From Actinophytocola gossypii (GTDB lineage: Bacteria > Actinomycetota > Actinomycetes > Mycobacteriales > Pseudonocardiaceae), in assembly GCF_025165815.1 (NCBI RefSeq), contig NZ_JAFFZE010000020.1, forward strand, positions 1 to 64,000: a stretch of 64,000 bases of DNA. The letters run 5' to 3'. The translations under genes were made by a program, and so were the position numbers. Below, one piece after another: positions 44,104-53,121 of this stretch. Each line of letters starts with the position of its first letter. Positions within the stretch are counted from its first letter, which is position 1. Below the pieces are notes generated by a model. That model was not told where the DNA came from and searched no databases. It saw only the letters and a list, made by a program, of their open reading frames with translations.

Positions 44104-44758
44104 TGCCGTTCATCAGCCCGGTGCGCCACGCCCACGCGGCCACCTCGACGCGGTTGCGGGCACCGACCTTCGCCTGCACCGCGGCGAGGTGCGTCTTCAC
44201 CGTGGACAGCGACAGGTAGAGCTCCTCGCCGATCTCGGTGTTGGTCAGCCCGCGCGCGGTCGCGCGCACCACGTCCAGCTCCCGCTCGGTCAGCGGCTCG
44301 GCCGGGGCCTCGGTGGCGGCGGGTGCCGGGGCGCTGCGGGCGAAGTGCCGCAGCAGCCGCACGGTGATCTGCGGCGACACCAGCGCGTCGCCGCGGTCCG
44401 CCGCCCGCACCGCCTCCAGCAGCAGCGCCGGCCCGGCGTCCTTGAGCAGGAACCCGTTGGCGCCGTTGGTCAGCGCGGCGTTGACGTACTCGTCCAGGTC
44501 GAACGTGGTGACCACGACGACCTTCAGCGGGTCGGCCACCCCCGGCCCGGCCAGCGCCCGGGTGACCTCCAGCCCGTCCATCCCGGGCATCCGGATGTCG
44601 AGCAGGCACACGTCCGGGCGCAGCTCGCGGGCCCTGGACACCGCCGACACCCCGTCCGGCACGTCCGCGACGACCTCCATGTCGTCCTGGGTCTCCAGGA
44701 TCATCCGGAACCCCGCCCGGACCATCTCCTGGTCGTCCGCGATCAACACCCTGATCAT
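44093..44758 (-). CDS. NarL/LuxR-type response regulator
   Basis: 221 aa. Receiver with VCLLDIRMPGMDG and FLLKDAGP; helix-turn-helix LTERELDVVRATARGLTNTEIGEELYLSLSTVKTHLAAVQAKVG. It overlaps the kinase gene by 4 bp and forms a pair with it. It may regulate the convergent DrrAB exporter, a common arrangement. Confidence 0.92.
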   Translation of the reverse strand: MIRVLIADDQEMVRAGFRMILETQDDMEVVADVPDGVSAVSRARELRPDVCLLDIRMPGMDGLEVTRALAGPGVADPLKVVVVTTFDLDEYVNAALTNGANGFLLKDAGPALLLEAVRAADRGDALVSPQITVRLLRHFARSAPAPAATEAPAEPLTERELDVVRATARGLTNTEIGEELYLSLSTVKTHLAAVQAKVGARNRVEVAAWAWRTGLMNGTNG

Positions 44759-46452
44759 GTGGCGTCCTTCCCCCGAACCGGTAGCCATGCCTCCACCGAC
44801 CAGCCGACGTAGCCGCTCGGACCGGCCTCGAACCGGCCGCCGAGCAGCTCCACCCGCTCCCGCATGCCGACCAGACCGTAGCCACCCGAACCACCGGCGG
44901 GTTTCACCGGCCGCCGCGCGCCGTCGTCGACCACCCTGATGTGCAGTGTCTCGCCGAGCCGCGCCACCCGGACCCGCACCTCGGTGGCGTCCGGCGCGTG
45001 CTTGCCGACGTTGGTCAGCGACTCCTGCACCAGCCGCAGCACCGACCGGCCGACCTCGTGCGGCAGCTCCTCCGGCAGGTCGAGGTCCAGCGCGATCGGC
45101 GGCCCCGCGTAGTTGTCGACCAGCGCGGCCAGGTCGGCACGCAGGTCGGTGGTGGCCTGACCGGTGGCGGCGGGGTCGGCGGTGGCCGCGGTGCCGTCGC
45201 GGAGGCTGCCGACGAGCGTGCGCATCGCGGTCAGCGCCTCGGTGCCGCTGTACTCGATCTTCTCCAGCGCGGTGACCGCGACGCCCGGGTTCTTCGCCGC
45301 GACCAGCAGCGCGGCCTGCGCCTGCACGACGATCCCGGTGACGTGGTGGGCGACCACGTCGTGCAGCTCGCGGGCCAGCGCCATCCGCTCGCCCTGCTGC
45401 GCGGAGTTCACCGCCGCCCGCACGGTCTGGTTCCGCTCGCGGTCGCGGGCCCGGAAGTACCAGCCGGTGACGATCGCGACCCCGAGCAGGAACAGCAGCA
45501 GGAGCACGCTGCTGGAGTTGGTGACGAACATCGGCGAGCGAATCCCCAGCGCGAACCCGTTGGCCACGACCAGCGCGAGCGTGCTCCAGACCGCGTCCCG
45601 GCGCGAGGCCTGGCGCACCACGTACGCGACCAGCGCCATGCTGGCCGCGAGGTTGGTCAGCGTCATCGGCTGGTCCGAGGTGGCGGACAGCCCGGTGATC
45701 AGCGGCAGTCCGGCGATCACGCCGGCCGCGATCAGGGCGTTGCGCTGTGGGTTCCTCGGGGCGAAGAACGCGCACACGCCGGCGATCACGCCGCTGAACA
45801 CGCCGGGGAGACCGTCGCTGCCGGACGGGGGGAGCTCGAACAGGGCGACGACCGCGAGTGCGACGGCGAGCGGCCACTGCTTGCGGACCAGGGTGTTCAT
45901 CTCGGTCTCGACCCGCTGGCCGCCGGCGCGCCGCAGGTACACGCCGACCGCGATGGCGGCACCCAGCAGGAAGAACCCGAGCATGCCGGTCACGGCCAGG
46001 TCGCGGGCGCCGAGCGTGAGGCCCGGGTCGCAGAAGTAGACGTGGCAGCTGCGCAGGCCACGGACCACGACGGCGGCGAGGCAGCCGACGACCAGTGCCG
46101 CCGTGCACGCGGTCGCGGCGACCGGCGTGCCCCGCCAGACGACGAAGACGGTCAGCACCGTGCCGGCGACCATCTCGGTGAGCGTGATGTTGGTCAGCCC
46201 GATCGACCGGATGTACAGCTCGGCCGACGCGATCAGCGCCGACGACAGCAGCAGCGTCAGGACGCCGAGCAGGGCGCCGACGACCGGCCGGGTGAGCGCG
46301 AGGAAGGCGCACAGCGCGATCAGGGCCGAGCCGGGCAGCACCAGCACGTTGCGGGCCCCGCCGTAGGACTCGATCGCGATGAACGCGTCGAGCACGAACG
46401 CCACGCCCAGGATCGCGGCCAGCCAGCGGTGTGGCACCGGCATCGGTGTCAT
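44755..46452 (-). CDS. Sensor histidine kinase, HisKA_3, large membrane sensor
   Basis: 565 aa. About ten to eleven membrane helices (1-330) including one outer loop with two Cys (CHVYFCD). The kinase part has MALARELHDVVAHHVTGIVVQAQ, LVQESLTNVGKHA and GGYGLVGMRERV. The sensor is roughly twice the usual size for this class. Pairs with the regulator at 44093. ATG 46452 is 7 nt after a TACCTT element; ATG 46443 is an alternative. Confidence 0.88.
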   Translation of the reverse strand: MTPMPVPHRWLAAILGVAFVLDAFIAIESYGGARNVLVLPGSALIALCAFLALTRPVVGALLGVLTLLLSSALIASAELYIRSIGLTNITLTEMVAGTVLTVFVVWRGTPVAATACTAALVVGCLAAVVVRGLRSCHVYFCDPGLTLGARDLAVTGMLGFFLLGAAIAVGVYLRRAGGQRVETEMNTLVRKQWPLAVALAVVALFELPPSGSDGLPGVFSGVIAGVCAFFAPRNPQRNALIAAGVIAGLPLITGLSATSDQPMTLTNLAASMALVAYVVRQASRRDAVWSTLALVVANGFALGIRSPMFVTNSSSVLLLLFLLGVAIVTGWYFRARDRERNQTVRAAVNSAQQGERMALARELHDVVAHHVTGIVVQAQAALLVAAKNPGVAVTALEKIEYSGTEALTAMRTLVGSLRDGTAATADPAATGQATTDLRADLAALVDNYAGPPIALDLDLPEELPHEVGRSVLRLVQESLTNVGKHAPDATEVRVRVARLGETLHIRVVDDGARRPVKPAGGSGGYGLVGMRERVELLGGRFEAGPSGYVGWSVEAWLPVRGKDAT

Positions 46453-46459
46453 GCCCCGA

Positions 46460-46465
46460 AAGGTA
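46460..46465 (-). promoter_or_regulatory. Leaderless -10 element of the large kinase gene
   Basis: TACCTT on the minus strand, 7 nt before ATG 46452. Confidence 0.45.
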
Positions 46466-46640
46466 TTGGACCGGACGTTCCGGCGCCTCGGCCGACCGGC
46501 GGCGGCGGGTCGGCCGATCGGCCAGGGGCGGCGGCTCGCCCGGTGGCCGGTCGGCCGGCGCGGGCCACCCGGTCGACCGATCCGCCGGGCGCCCTCCGCG
46601 AGCGAAGCTGTGACCAGCACGTTCAACGGAGGTGGGAGAA

Positions 46641-46847
46641 ATGGTTCAGGCGGTTCTCTTGTGGGCCGGAGTGGTCGTGGGGCTCGGACTGATGCTGGTG
46701 ATGGCCCTCGGCCCGGTGATCGTGGAGGCCGACGCGCGGCGCTACGAGCGGCGGCACGACCAGCGGCGGGTGGCCCGCCGGGAGGCGGCGAAGGCGGCGG
46801 TGGAGGACCCGGCCGCGTCGGCCCCGGTGGTGCGGCACGCGGCCTGA
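46641..46847 (+). CDS. Small single-pass membrane protein, unknown
   Basis: 68 aa. One membrane helix (about 5-27; VLLWAGVVVGLGLMLVMALG) followed by a highly charged Arg/Glu tail (RRYERRHDQRRVARREAAK). GGAGG and GGGAGA lie just upstream of ATG 46641; GTG 46632 is also possible. No family recognised. It stands alone between the kinase and ArsR genes. Confidence 0.6.
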   Translation: MVQAVLLWAGVVVGLGLMLVMALGPVIVEADARRYERRHDQRRVARREAAKAAVEDPAASAPVVRHAA

Positions 46848-46850
46848 GGC

Positions 46851-47168
46851 TCAGGTCGAGGTGGCGAGCACCGTGGACACCAGGCCGGGGAACCTCGTGT
46901 CCAGCTCGTCCAGGCGCAGGGTGTTCATCCGCTGCCGGCCGTCGTCGTACTGGCGGATGATGCCGGCCCGGCGCAGGGCGCGGAAGTGGTGGCTGAGCGT
47001 GGAGGCGGCGACCGGGAGGCCGAAGGTGCCGCAGGCCCGGTCGCCGTCCGCGATCAGCATGCGCACGATCGTGCGTCGGGTCGGGTCGGCGAGGGCGCGC
47101 AGGACGTCGTCCAGCTCGACCTCGGCGATCTCCGGGTGGGACACCGACGCCCACCGGCCGATCGGCAC
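46851..47168 (-). CDS. ArsR-family transcriptional regulator
   Basis: 105 aa from GTG 47168, set by the strong GGAAGGGAG site 6 nt upstream. Winged helix-turn-helix: LADPTRRTIVRMLI, PVAASTLSHHFRALRRAGII and the wing YDDGRQRMN. No metal-binding CxC box is evident; one Cys precedes the recognition helix. Two matching 16-bp inverted repeats lie between it and the divergent secreted-protein gene. Confidence 0.85.
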   Translation of the reverse strand: MPIGRWASVSHPEIAEVELDDVLRALADPTRRTIVRMLIADGDRACGTFGLPVAASTLSHHFRALRRAGIIRQYDDGRQRMNTLRLDELDTRFPGLVSTVLATST

Positions 47169-47202
47169 GGCGGCTCCCTTCCTGACAACCTTCTCAGGAC
47201 TT

Positions 47203-47218
47203 TTCGACAACTAACGAA
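47203..47218. promoter_or_regulatory. ArsR operator-like repeat 1
   Basis: TTCGACAACTAACGAA: inverted arms TTCG and CGAA, 35 bp upstream of the ArsR start. It matches repeat 2 at 13 of 16 positions. Confidence 0.6.
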
Positions 47219-47241
47219 GACTGTACGCCCCGACGGGACTA

Positions 47242-47257
47242 TTCGACATGTATCGAA
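47242..47257. promoter_or_regulatory. ArsR operator-like repeat 2
   Basis: TTCGACATGTATCGAA: arms TTCGA and TCGAA, 39 bp from repeat 1 and 24 bp before the secreted-protein start. Confidence 0.6.
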
Positions 47258-47280
47258 AACACCCCGTTGGAGGTAGCACG

Positions 47281-48044
47281 TGCGTATCCGACTCCTCGCC
47301 GGCGCCGGCCTGGCCGCCGCCGCGCTCGTCCTGACCGCCGTCCCCGCGACGGCCGGTCCCGAACCCGCGCCGCACCCGGCGCCGCACGGCCCGCAGCGGC
47401 CCTACGAGCCGGACGTGCCCGGACCGGTCAACTACGAGGGCGGCGACGCGACCGTCACCCGGGACGGCGGCTCCCGGCTCGGCGTCGAGATCTCCTTCGA
47501 CACCCACCGGTACACCGACACCGGCGAGAAACCGGCGGCGCCGAGGGAGTTCGTGTTCCTGTTCGACCGGTCGATCCGGTTCAACACCTGGGCGTTCCCG
47601 ACCTGCGCCAGGTCGACCATCGAGGCGGGCGGCATCGAGGCCTGCCCGGCCGGCTCGCGGGTCGGCAGCGGCCGGGCGGTGATGTACGGCGGCGGCACCG
47701 CCGAGGTCGCGGTGTTCAACACGAAGTACCGCAACGGCATGCGCGGCGTCCTGATCACGATCCCGGCCACCGGCGCGATCCTGGAGAACACGCTGGAGCG
47801 GGTCACCGGCGACTACCGCCGCGACTACCGGTGGGGCCTGCACGAGATCATCCAGCCCGACGGAACGCCGCCCACGGAGCGCGGCTCGACCAGCGAGTTC
47901 GACATCACGTTCGGCGCCACCCGGCACGGCCGGAGCTTCGTGGTGAGCACCGAGCGGCCCGGCCGGGAGCTGTCCATCGGCGTGTGGAGCCACTACGTGA
48001 CCGGGCAGGTCACGCTGCACGAGGGACGCACCCCGCGGCCGTAG
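47281..48044 (+). CDS. Secreted protein of unknown function
   Basis: About 254 aa. GTG start with GGAGG about 8 nt upstream. A signal peptide ends near ATAGP, followed by a Pro/His-rich stretch, then a conserved-looking core with FDRSIRFNTWAFPTCARSTIEAGGIEACPAGSRVGSG and VAVFNTKYRNGMRGVLITIPATGAILENTL. Two cysteines in the core probably pair. I recall similar sequences in other actinomycetes but no known function. It is divergent from, and probably controlled by, the ArsR regulator. Confidence 0.75.
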
Positions 48045-48072
48045 CGCTCGGGCCGCGCCGCGCGGTGGGCGG

Positions 48073-48669
48073 TCAGCCGACCACCGCGCGGCGCAGCCGG
48101 CTCAGCGCCCGGTGCTGGGCCACCCGGACCGCGTCCGGGGTGGTGCCGACCGCGGCGGCGGTCTCCTGGGCGCTCATGCCGAGCGCCACCCGCATCACCA
48201 GGATCTCCCGCTGGCGGGGGAGCAGCGTGCGCAGCAGGTCACCGGTGTGCTCGACCAGTTCGCGGCGCAGCGCGATCTCCTCGGGGCTCTCCTCGACCTC
48301 GGGCGGCTCCGGGGTCGACGCAGTCGGCAGCGTCCGGTCCCGCGCGGCCGCCCGGTGCACGTCGGCGACCTTGTGCGCGGCGACGCCGAAGACGAACGAC
48401 AGGAACGGCCGGCCGAGGTGGCGGTAGGTGGGCAGGGCGCGGAACACGGCCAGGCACACCTCCTGCGCCACGTCGTCGGGCGAGGTGATCCGGCGGACCC
48501 GGCCGAGCTTGCTCCGGCAGTACCGGACCGTGATCGGGCGCAGGTAGGCGAGTAGCTCGCCGGTCGCGGCCGGGTCGCCGGCGGAGGCGGCCGCGGCGAC
48601 GGCGTCCACGTTCTCCCGGGAGACGGGCGGGTTCCACGGGGTGGCCAGGGGTTCGGCAACGCACGACAT
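48073..48669 (-). CDS. ECF-like sigma factor, ShbA/SigD type
   Basis: 198 aa from ATG 48669 (GGAGG 5 nt upstream). Region 2 includes LRPITVRYCRSKLGR, DDVAQEVCLAVFRALPTYRHLGRPFLSFVFGVAAHKVADVHRAA; region 4 has LPRQREILVMRVALGMSAQETAAAVGTTPDAVRVAQHRALSRLR. This wording is very close to mycobacterial SigD and streptomycete ShbA, which transcribes the main sigma-factor gene. No anti-sigma gene adjoins. Confidence 0.88.
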   Translation of the reverse strand: MSCVAEPLATPWNPPVSRENVDAVAAAASAGDPAATGELLAYLRPITVRYCRSKLGRVRRITSPDDVAQEVCLAVFRALPTYRHLGRPFLSFVFGVAAHKVADVHRAAARDRTLPTASTPEPPEVEESPEEIALRRELVEHTGDLLRTLLPRQREILVMRVALGMSAQETAAAVGTTPDAVRVAQHRALSRLRRAVVG

Positions 48670-48762
48670 CGGCGCCTCCATGGTGCGGCTCACACCAAGA
48701 GAGGGCGCTCGACCGGTACGGATACACCGATCGTGTGATGCGTTCGGCCCGTGGCCGGATGG

Positions 48763-49986
48763 CTACCGTGAGCGGCCGGGAACCAGCACGTCGACCCGGA
48801 CGAGGTGGTGGTCGGAGGCGTCGTTCAGCCGGGCGAGCGGGGAGTGCGCGGTCGGCCAGAACACCGCGCTGCCGGTGGGGATCAGGCCCCGGGACGGCAG
48901 TACGTAGTCGACCCGGAGGTTGCCCGGTGCCTCGTCGTTGAAGTCGGCGGTGTCGAAGTACGGGTTGCTCTCGTGGCCGGTGTTGGCGCCGCCCTGCTCG
49001 CGCGCGGCGAGGTACCCGCCGAGGCTGCCCGGGTGCGGGTCGATCACCCGCGGGGCGTCGAGCAGCCGGTCGATGGCGCCGGGCACGCTGTCGCCGTCGC
49101 GCGGGTCGGAGTTGTTGTCACCGGCGACGACGAACCGCTCGCTCGGGCGCAGGCCGCCGCGCCGGCCCTGGTCGTCGTAGATGTAGCGGCCCTTGCCCGG
49201 GGTGACGTAGTCGGCCCAGAACCGGATCTCGTCGTGGTTGCGGGTGCCGTTGCGGTCCTCGGCGCCGTCGAAGGTGGGCGGGGTCGGGTGGGAGACCAGG
49301 AAGTGCACGTCGCCGCGGCCGACCCGGATCGGCACGTCCCAGTGCGACTTGGAGGACAGGCGCAGCACGTCGAGGATCTCGGGGGAGTACCAGTCGTGCG
49401 GGGTCGGGGTGGCGGGGTCGTCGGGGAGCATGGCGCCCGGCATGTCGGCCCAGCGGAAGTGCTGGAACGTGCGGACCCGGTCGGTGTCGATCGGGTACTT
49501 GGAGAGCACGAGCATCCCGTACTGGCCCTCGAACAGGCCGAACCCGTGCGCGTCGTCGCCGGTACCGGTGCGCCCGTCCCGGTTCAGGTCGAACCCGGTG
49601 GGCACGCCGGTGTTGGACGGCGCGATGAACGCGTGCGGGTAGTGGATCGGGCGGGCGCCGTGCTGGCCGCGCTCGAGGTAGTTGTCGCGGAACAGGGCGA
49701 CGGCCTCGGGGGCGTAGTCGAACTCGTTGATGAGCAGGACGTCCGGCCGGTTGCGCTGGATGACCTCGGCGACCTCGCGGGCCTGCGGGTCGTCCGGGGT
49801 GGCGAGGTCGGCGACGAGCTCCCCGACGGCGCCGCGGTTGAGCGAGGCGTTGTAGGTGGCGAACCGCAGCTCGGCGAGCCCGTGCCTGGTCGCACGATCG
49901 GCCGGGTCGGCCTGCGCGGCCGGGGCGGTGAGCACGCCGGCGGCGAGGGCCAGCGCGGGGACGAGCAACAGGCGGGCGCGGGTCAT
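48763..49986 (-). CDS. Secreted endonuclease/exonuclease/phosphatase-family protein
   Basis: 407 aa from ATG 49986 (GGAGGT upstream). Signal peptide ends AQADP. EEP-fold landmarks: RFATYNASLNRG, INEFDYAPEA, FVVAGDNNSDPRDGDS and the terminal DASDHHLVRVDV (catalytic Asp-His). Extracellular nuclease or phosphodiesterase; phosphate scavenging is plausible given two PhoD genes nearby but not shown. Confidence 0.87.
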   Translation of the reverse strand: MTRARLLLVPALALAAGVLTAPAAQADPADRATRHGLAELRFATYNASLNRGAVGELVADLATPDDPQAREVAEVIQRNRPDVLLINEFDYAPEAVALFRDNYLERGQHGARPIHYPHAFIAPSNTGVPTGFDLNRDGRTGTGDDAHGFGLFEGQYGMLVLSKYPIDTDRVRTFQHFRWADMPGAMLPDDPATPTPHDWYSPEILDVLRLSSKSHWDVPIRVGRGDVHFLVSHPTPPTFDGAEDRNGTRNHDEIRFWADYVTPGKGRYIYDDQGRRGGLRPSERFVVAGDNNSDPRDGDSVPGAIDRLLDAPRVIDPHPGSLGGYLAAREQGGANTGHESNPYFDTADFNDEAPGNLRVDYVLPSRGLIPTGSAVFWPTAHSPLARLNDASDHHLVRVDVLVPGRSR

Positions 49987-50091
49987 GTGGATACCTCCGA
50001 AGGTCGGCGCGCCACCCTGGCATGCCGTGACCACGAACGGGTGATCTGAGAGTGAACACCGTGGTGCCCGCGTTGACCACCCCCGAACGGA

Positions 50092-50097
50092 TAGCGT
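50092..50097 (+). promoter_or_regulatory. Leaderless -10 element of the TetR gene
   Basis: TAGCGT followed by 6 nt and the GTG at 50104. Confidence 0.5.
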
Positions 50098-50103
50098 GGG
50101 TTC

Positions 50104-50814
50104 GTGGAGGACGAGGTCCGGCGGCCGAAGAGCGAGGCGACGCGCACGCTGATCGTGGAGACGGCGTTGCGGCTGTTCCAGGAGCACGGGTACGCCAAGA
50201 CGACGATGCGGGCGATCGCGAAGGAGGCCGGGGTATCGGTCGGCAACGCGTACTACTACTTCAGCTCGAAGGAACAGCTGGTCCAGGGGTTCTACGACCG
50301 GATAACGGAGCTGCACGAGCAGGCGTGCGAGGAGGCGTTGCGCACCGAGCGGGAGTTCGCGCCCCGGCTGCGGGCGGTGATGCACGGGTGGATCGACGTG
50401 GCGGCGCCGTACCACGAGTTCGGCAAGCAGTTCTTCGTGAACGCGGCGGATCCGGAGAGCCCGCTGAGCCCGTTCTCGACGGAGTCGAGCCCGGCGCGGG
50501 AGTCGCAGATCGCGCTGCACCGGCGGGTGCTGGACGGGTCGACGGTGAAGGTGGACACGGGGCTGCGGCCGGAGCTGCCGGAGCTGTTGTGGCTGTACGA
50601 GATGGGCGTGGTGCTGTTCTGGGTGCACGACCGGTCGCCGGGATGCCGGCGGACCAGGTTGTTGGTGGACCGCACGGTGCCGTTGATCGATCGGGTGATC
50701 GGCCTGTCGAGGCTGCGGTTGCTGCGCCCGGTGACCAGGGAGATCGTGCAGCTGGTCGGTGACCTGACCCGGCCGGACCTTGACAGCGAGGAGCCGAGAC
50801 GGGAACCTGGGTAA
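50104..50814 (+). CDS. TetR-family transcriptional regulator
   Basis: 236 aa. Helix-turn-helix (about 12-58): ALRLFQEHGYAKTTMRAIAKEAGVSVGNAYYYFSSKEQL. The larger C-terminal domain binds an unknown ligand. A near-perfect palindrome begins at its stop codon and precedes the AurF-like gene, which is the expected target. Confidence 0.92.
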   Translation: MEDEVRRPKSEATRTLIVETALRLFQEHGYAKTTMRAIAKEAGVSVGNAYYYFSSKEQLVQGFYDRITELHEQACEEALRTEREFAPRLRAVMHGWIDVAAPYHEFGKQFFVNAADPESPLSPFSTESSPARESQIALHRRVLDGSTVKVDTGLRPELPELLWLYEMGVVLFWVHDRSPGCRRTRLLVDRTVPLIDRVIGLSRLRLLRPVTREIVQLVGDLTRPDLDSEEPRREPG

Positions 50815-50837
50815 CTGTTACGCGAGGTAACACTTAC
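50811..50837. promoter_or_regulatory. TetR operator upstream of the AurF-like gene
   Basis: Core TGTTAC-GCGAG-GTAACA is a perfect inverted repeat (50816-50832). Outer GTAA and TTAC arms extend it to 27 bp with one mismatch pair. It overlaps the stop of the TetR gene and lies 16 bp before the AurF-like start. Confidence 0.75.
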
Positions 50838-50852
50838 TCGGGAGGTCCCAGG

Positions 50853-51749
50853 ATGGCCCGCGCGCTGCAACCGAAGGACCGAGAGGTCACCGCCGAGCGG
50901 CTGCTCGACTCGTCGGCCAGGAACTCGTACTCGCCGGACATCGATGTCGACTGGACGGCGCCGCTGCACGAGGGCAAGGCGTTCATGCCCTTCGAGCGGG
51001 TGTCGCTGTACGGCACCGAGCTGTGGGAGCGGTTGACGCCGGAACAGCGGGTGGAGCTGTCGAAGCACGAGATCGCGAGCATGGCGAGCGTGGGGCTGTG
51101 GTTCGAGATCGTGCTGATGCAGCTGTTGGCGCGGTACGTGTACGACCTGGACCCGAGGACGGCGCACGCGCAGTACGCGCTGACGGAGCTGGGGGACGAG
51201 ACCCGGCACTCGATCATGTTCGCGAAGGCGGTCAGCAAGACGGGCGCGCCCGCGTACGGCCCGAACCGGATCACTCGGGCGCTCGGCCGCTGGTTCGGCG
51301 GCCTGGCCAGCGGTCCGCCGATGTTCGCCTCGGTGCTGGTGGCGGAGGAGACCACGGACCGCGTCCAACGCGCGATGATGGATGACCCCGAGATCCAGCC
51401 GATGATCCGGATGGTGAACCGGATCCACGTGATCGAGGAGGCCCGGCACGTCCGGTTCGCACGCGAGGAGGTCGTGCGCGGCCTCAAGGGCGTCGGTCGC
51501 CTGCGCCTGGAGTTCTACCGCCTGGTGACCGCGTTGACCGCGTACGCGGTGGTCGACTGCATGATCCACCCCAAGGTGTACGCGGCGGTGGGCATCGACC
51601 CCCGCGAGGGCCGGCGGGTGGCGTTGGCGAACCCGCACCACCAGGAACATCGCCGCTGGATGTCGGAGAAGGTCGTGGAGTTCCTGACCGAGGTAGGCCT
51701 CATCGGCGGCCCGAGCAAGCGCATCTGGAAGCGCGGATATCTGCTTTGA
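50853..51749 (+). CDS. AurF-like diiron oxygenase
   Basis: 298 aa; GGGAGG upstream of ATG 50853. Helical bundle with diiron ligands: Glu in LSKHEIAS, the ELGDETRHSIMF (ExxH) motif, VAEETTDRV and IHVIEEARHVRFAREE (EExxH). AurF oxidises an arylamine to a nitroarene; many actinobacterial homologues have unknown, possibly membrane-linked substrates. Control by the upstream TetR is likely from the operator. Confidence 0.85.
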   Translation: MARALQPKDREVTAERLLDSSARNSYSPDIDVDWTAPLHEGKAFMPFERVSLYGTELWERLTPEQRVELSKHEIASMASVGLWFEIVLMQLLARYVYDLDPRTAHAQYALTELGDETRHSIMFAKAVSKTGAPAYGPNRITRALGRWFGGLASGPPMFASVLVAEETTDRVQRAMMDDPEIQPMIRMVNRIHVIEEARHVRFAREEVVRGLKGVGRLRLEFYRLVTALTAYAVVDCMIHPKVYAAVGIDPREGRRVALANPHHQEHRRWMSEKVVEFLTEVGLIGGPSKRIWKRGYLL

Positions 51750-51757
51750 GCGGGTCC

Positions 51758-51763
51758 TAGTCT
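51758..51763 (+). promoter_or_regulatory. Leaderless -10 element of rtcB
   Basis: TAGTCT followed by 6 nt and ATG 51770. Confidence 0.5.
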
Positions 51764-51769
51764 GAGGCC

Positions 51770-52948
51770 ATGGCACCCACCACGGTCCCCGGCAAGCACG
51801 TCGACATCCGTCTGTGGACCCGACCAGAAACGGTCGAGGACCAGGCGATGCGGCAGCTGCACAACATCGCCGCGCTTCCGTGGACGTTCAAGCACGTAGC
51901 CGTGATGCCCGACGTGCACTACGGCAAGGGCGCGACCGTAGGTTCGGTAATCGCCATGCGAGACGCGGTATCCCCCGCGGCGGTAGGCGTCGACATCGGC
52001 TGCGGCATGACCGCCGTACGAACGTCGTTGCACGCCGAGGACCTCCCCGAGGATCTCAGTCGTATCCGGTCCACCATGGAGGCCGCGGTCCCCGTGGGTC
52101 GCGCCCAACACAAGGCGAGCGCGTTCACCGGCCGCGACGCCGACGACTGGGACACGTTCTGGCGCCGTTTCGACGACCTGACCCCCGCGGTGAAAGCGAA
52201 CGCGGGCCGAGCCCTGCACCAGATGGGCACCCTGGGCGGCGGCAACCACTTCATCGAGATCTGCCTGGACACGAAGAAGCAGGTCTGGGTAATGCTCCAC
52301 TCCGGCTCCCGCGGCATCGGGAACTTGTTGGCGCAACACCACATCGAGGTGGCGCAGAGCCTGGCGCACAACCAGGAGCTGCCCGACCCAGACCTGGCCG
52401 TCTTCCTGGCCGGAACCCCGCAGATGACGGCGTACCGCCACGACCTGTATTGGGCCCAGGACTACGCCCGCCGCAACCGAGCCGTGATGACACGCCTGGT
52501 CTGCGACGTACTCCGTCGCCGGTTCCCCCAGGTGACGTTCGACGATCCCATCAGCGCCCACCACAACTATGTGTCCGAGGAAACCCACTTCGGCGAGGAG
52601 GTGCTGGTGACCCGCAAAGGCGCGATCCGAGCCGGCAACGGTGACCTGGGCATCATTCCCGGCTCAATGGGAACAGGCTCGTACATAGTCCGAGGCCTGG
52701 GAAACCCCGATTCGTTCGAGTCGGCGTCCCACGGCGCCGGCAGACGAATGTCCCGCAACAAGGCCCGCAAACACTTCACAGAAGCCGACCTGGCGGCACA
52801 GACGGCAGGCGTCGAATGCCGCAAGGACGCAGGTGTAGTGGACGAGATCCCAGGCGCCTACAAGGACATCGACGAGGTCATCGCGAACCAGCAGGACCTC
52901 GTGGAAGTGGTGGCCAAACTGAATCAGGTGGTCTGCGTCAAAGGCTGA
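51770..52948 (+). CDS. rtcB: RNA-splicing ligase RtcB
   Basis: 392 aa. GTP- and Mn2+-dependent ligase joining 2',3'-cyclic phosphate (or 3'-phosphate) to 5'-OH RNA ends. Metal and guanylylation motifs: MPDVHYGKGATVGSVIA, GVDIGCGM with the conserved Cys, GTLGGGNHFIEI, VMLHSGSRGIGN, the SHGAGRRMSR nucleophile His, and NYVSEETHFG. Compact bacterial form. No rtcA or rtcR adjoins, so it may serve RNA repair generally. Confidence 0.94.
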   Translation: MAPTTVPGKHVDIRLWTRPETVEDQAMRQLHNIAALPWTFKHVAVMPDVHYGKGATVGSVIAMRDAVSPAAVGVDIGCGMTAVRTSLHAEDLPEDLSRIRSTMEAAVPVGRAQHKASAFTGRDADDWDTFWRRFDDLTPAVKANAGRALHQMGTLGGGNHFIEICLDTKKQVWVMLHSGSRGIGNLLAQHHIEVAQSLAHNQELPDPDLAVFLAGTPQMTAYRHDLYWAQDYARRNRAVMTRLVCDVLRRRFPQVTFDDPISAHHNYVSEETHFGEEVLVTRKGAIRAGNGDLGIIPGSMGTGSYIVRGLGNPDSFESASHGAGRRMSRNKARKHFTEADLAAQTAGVECRKDAGVVDEIPGAYKDIDEVIANQQDLVEVVAKLNQVVCVKG

Positions 52949-53033
52949 CCCAGCCCTCCCCAGCGTCCCCAACCCCCCCGACCACAAAGCCCCTTCGACG
53001 GACGCCGGCACGCCCACCGCTGGCTCCGTCGAT

Positions 53034-53121
53034 GCTTGCGTGCCAGCTTGCGTCGATGGCTTGCGTTGCCGGCTTGCGTTGCCGGTCGCGTTACCGGCTT
53101 TGCGTCGATGGCTTCCGTCGA
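53034..53121. repeat. Degenerate 13-bp tandem repeat
   Basis: Five to seven units like GCTTGCGTTGCCG, clearest at 53046, 53059 and 53072. It lies in the 579-bp gap (52949-53527) between rtcB and the VIT-VWA gene, in which I find no gene. Confidence 0.65.
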
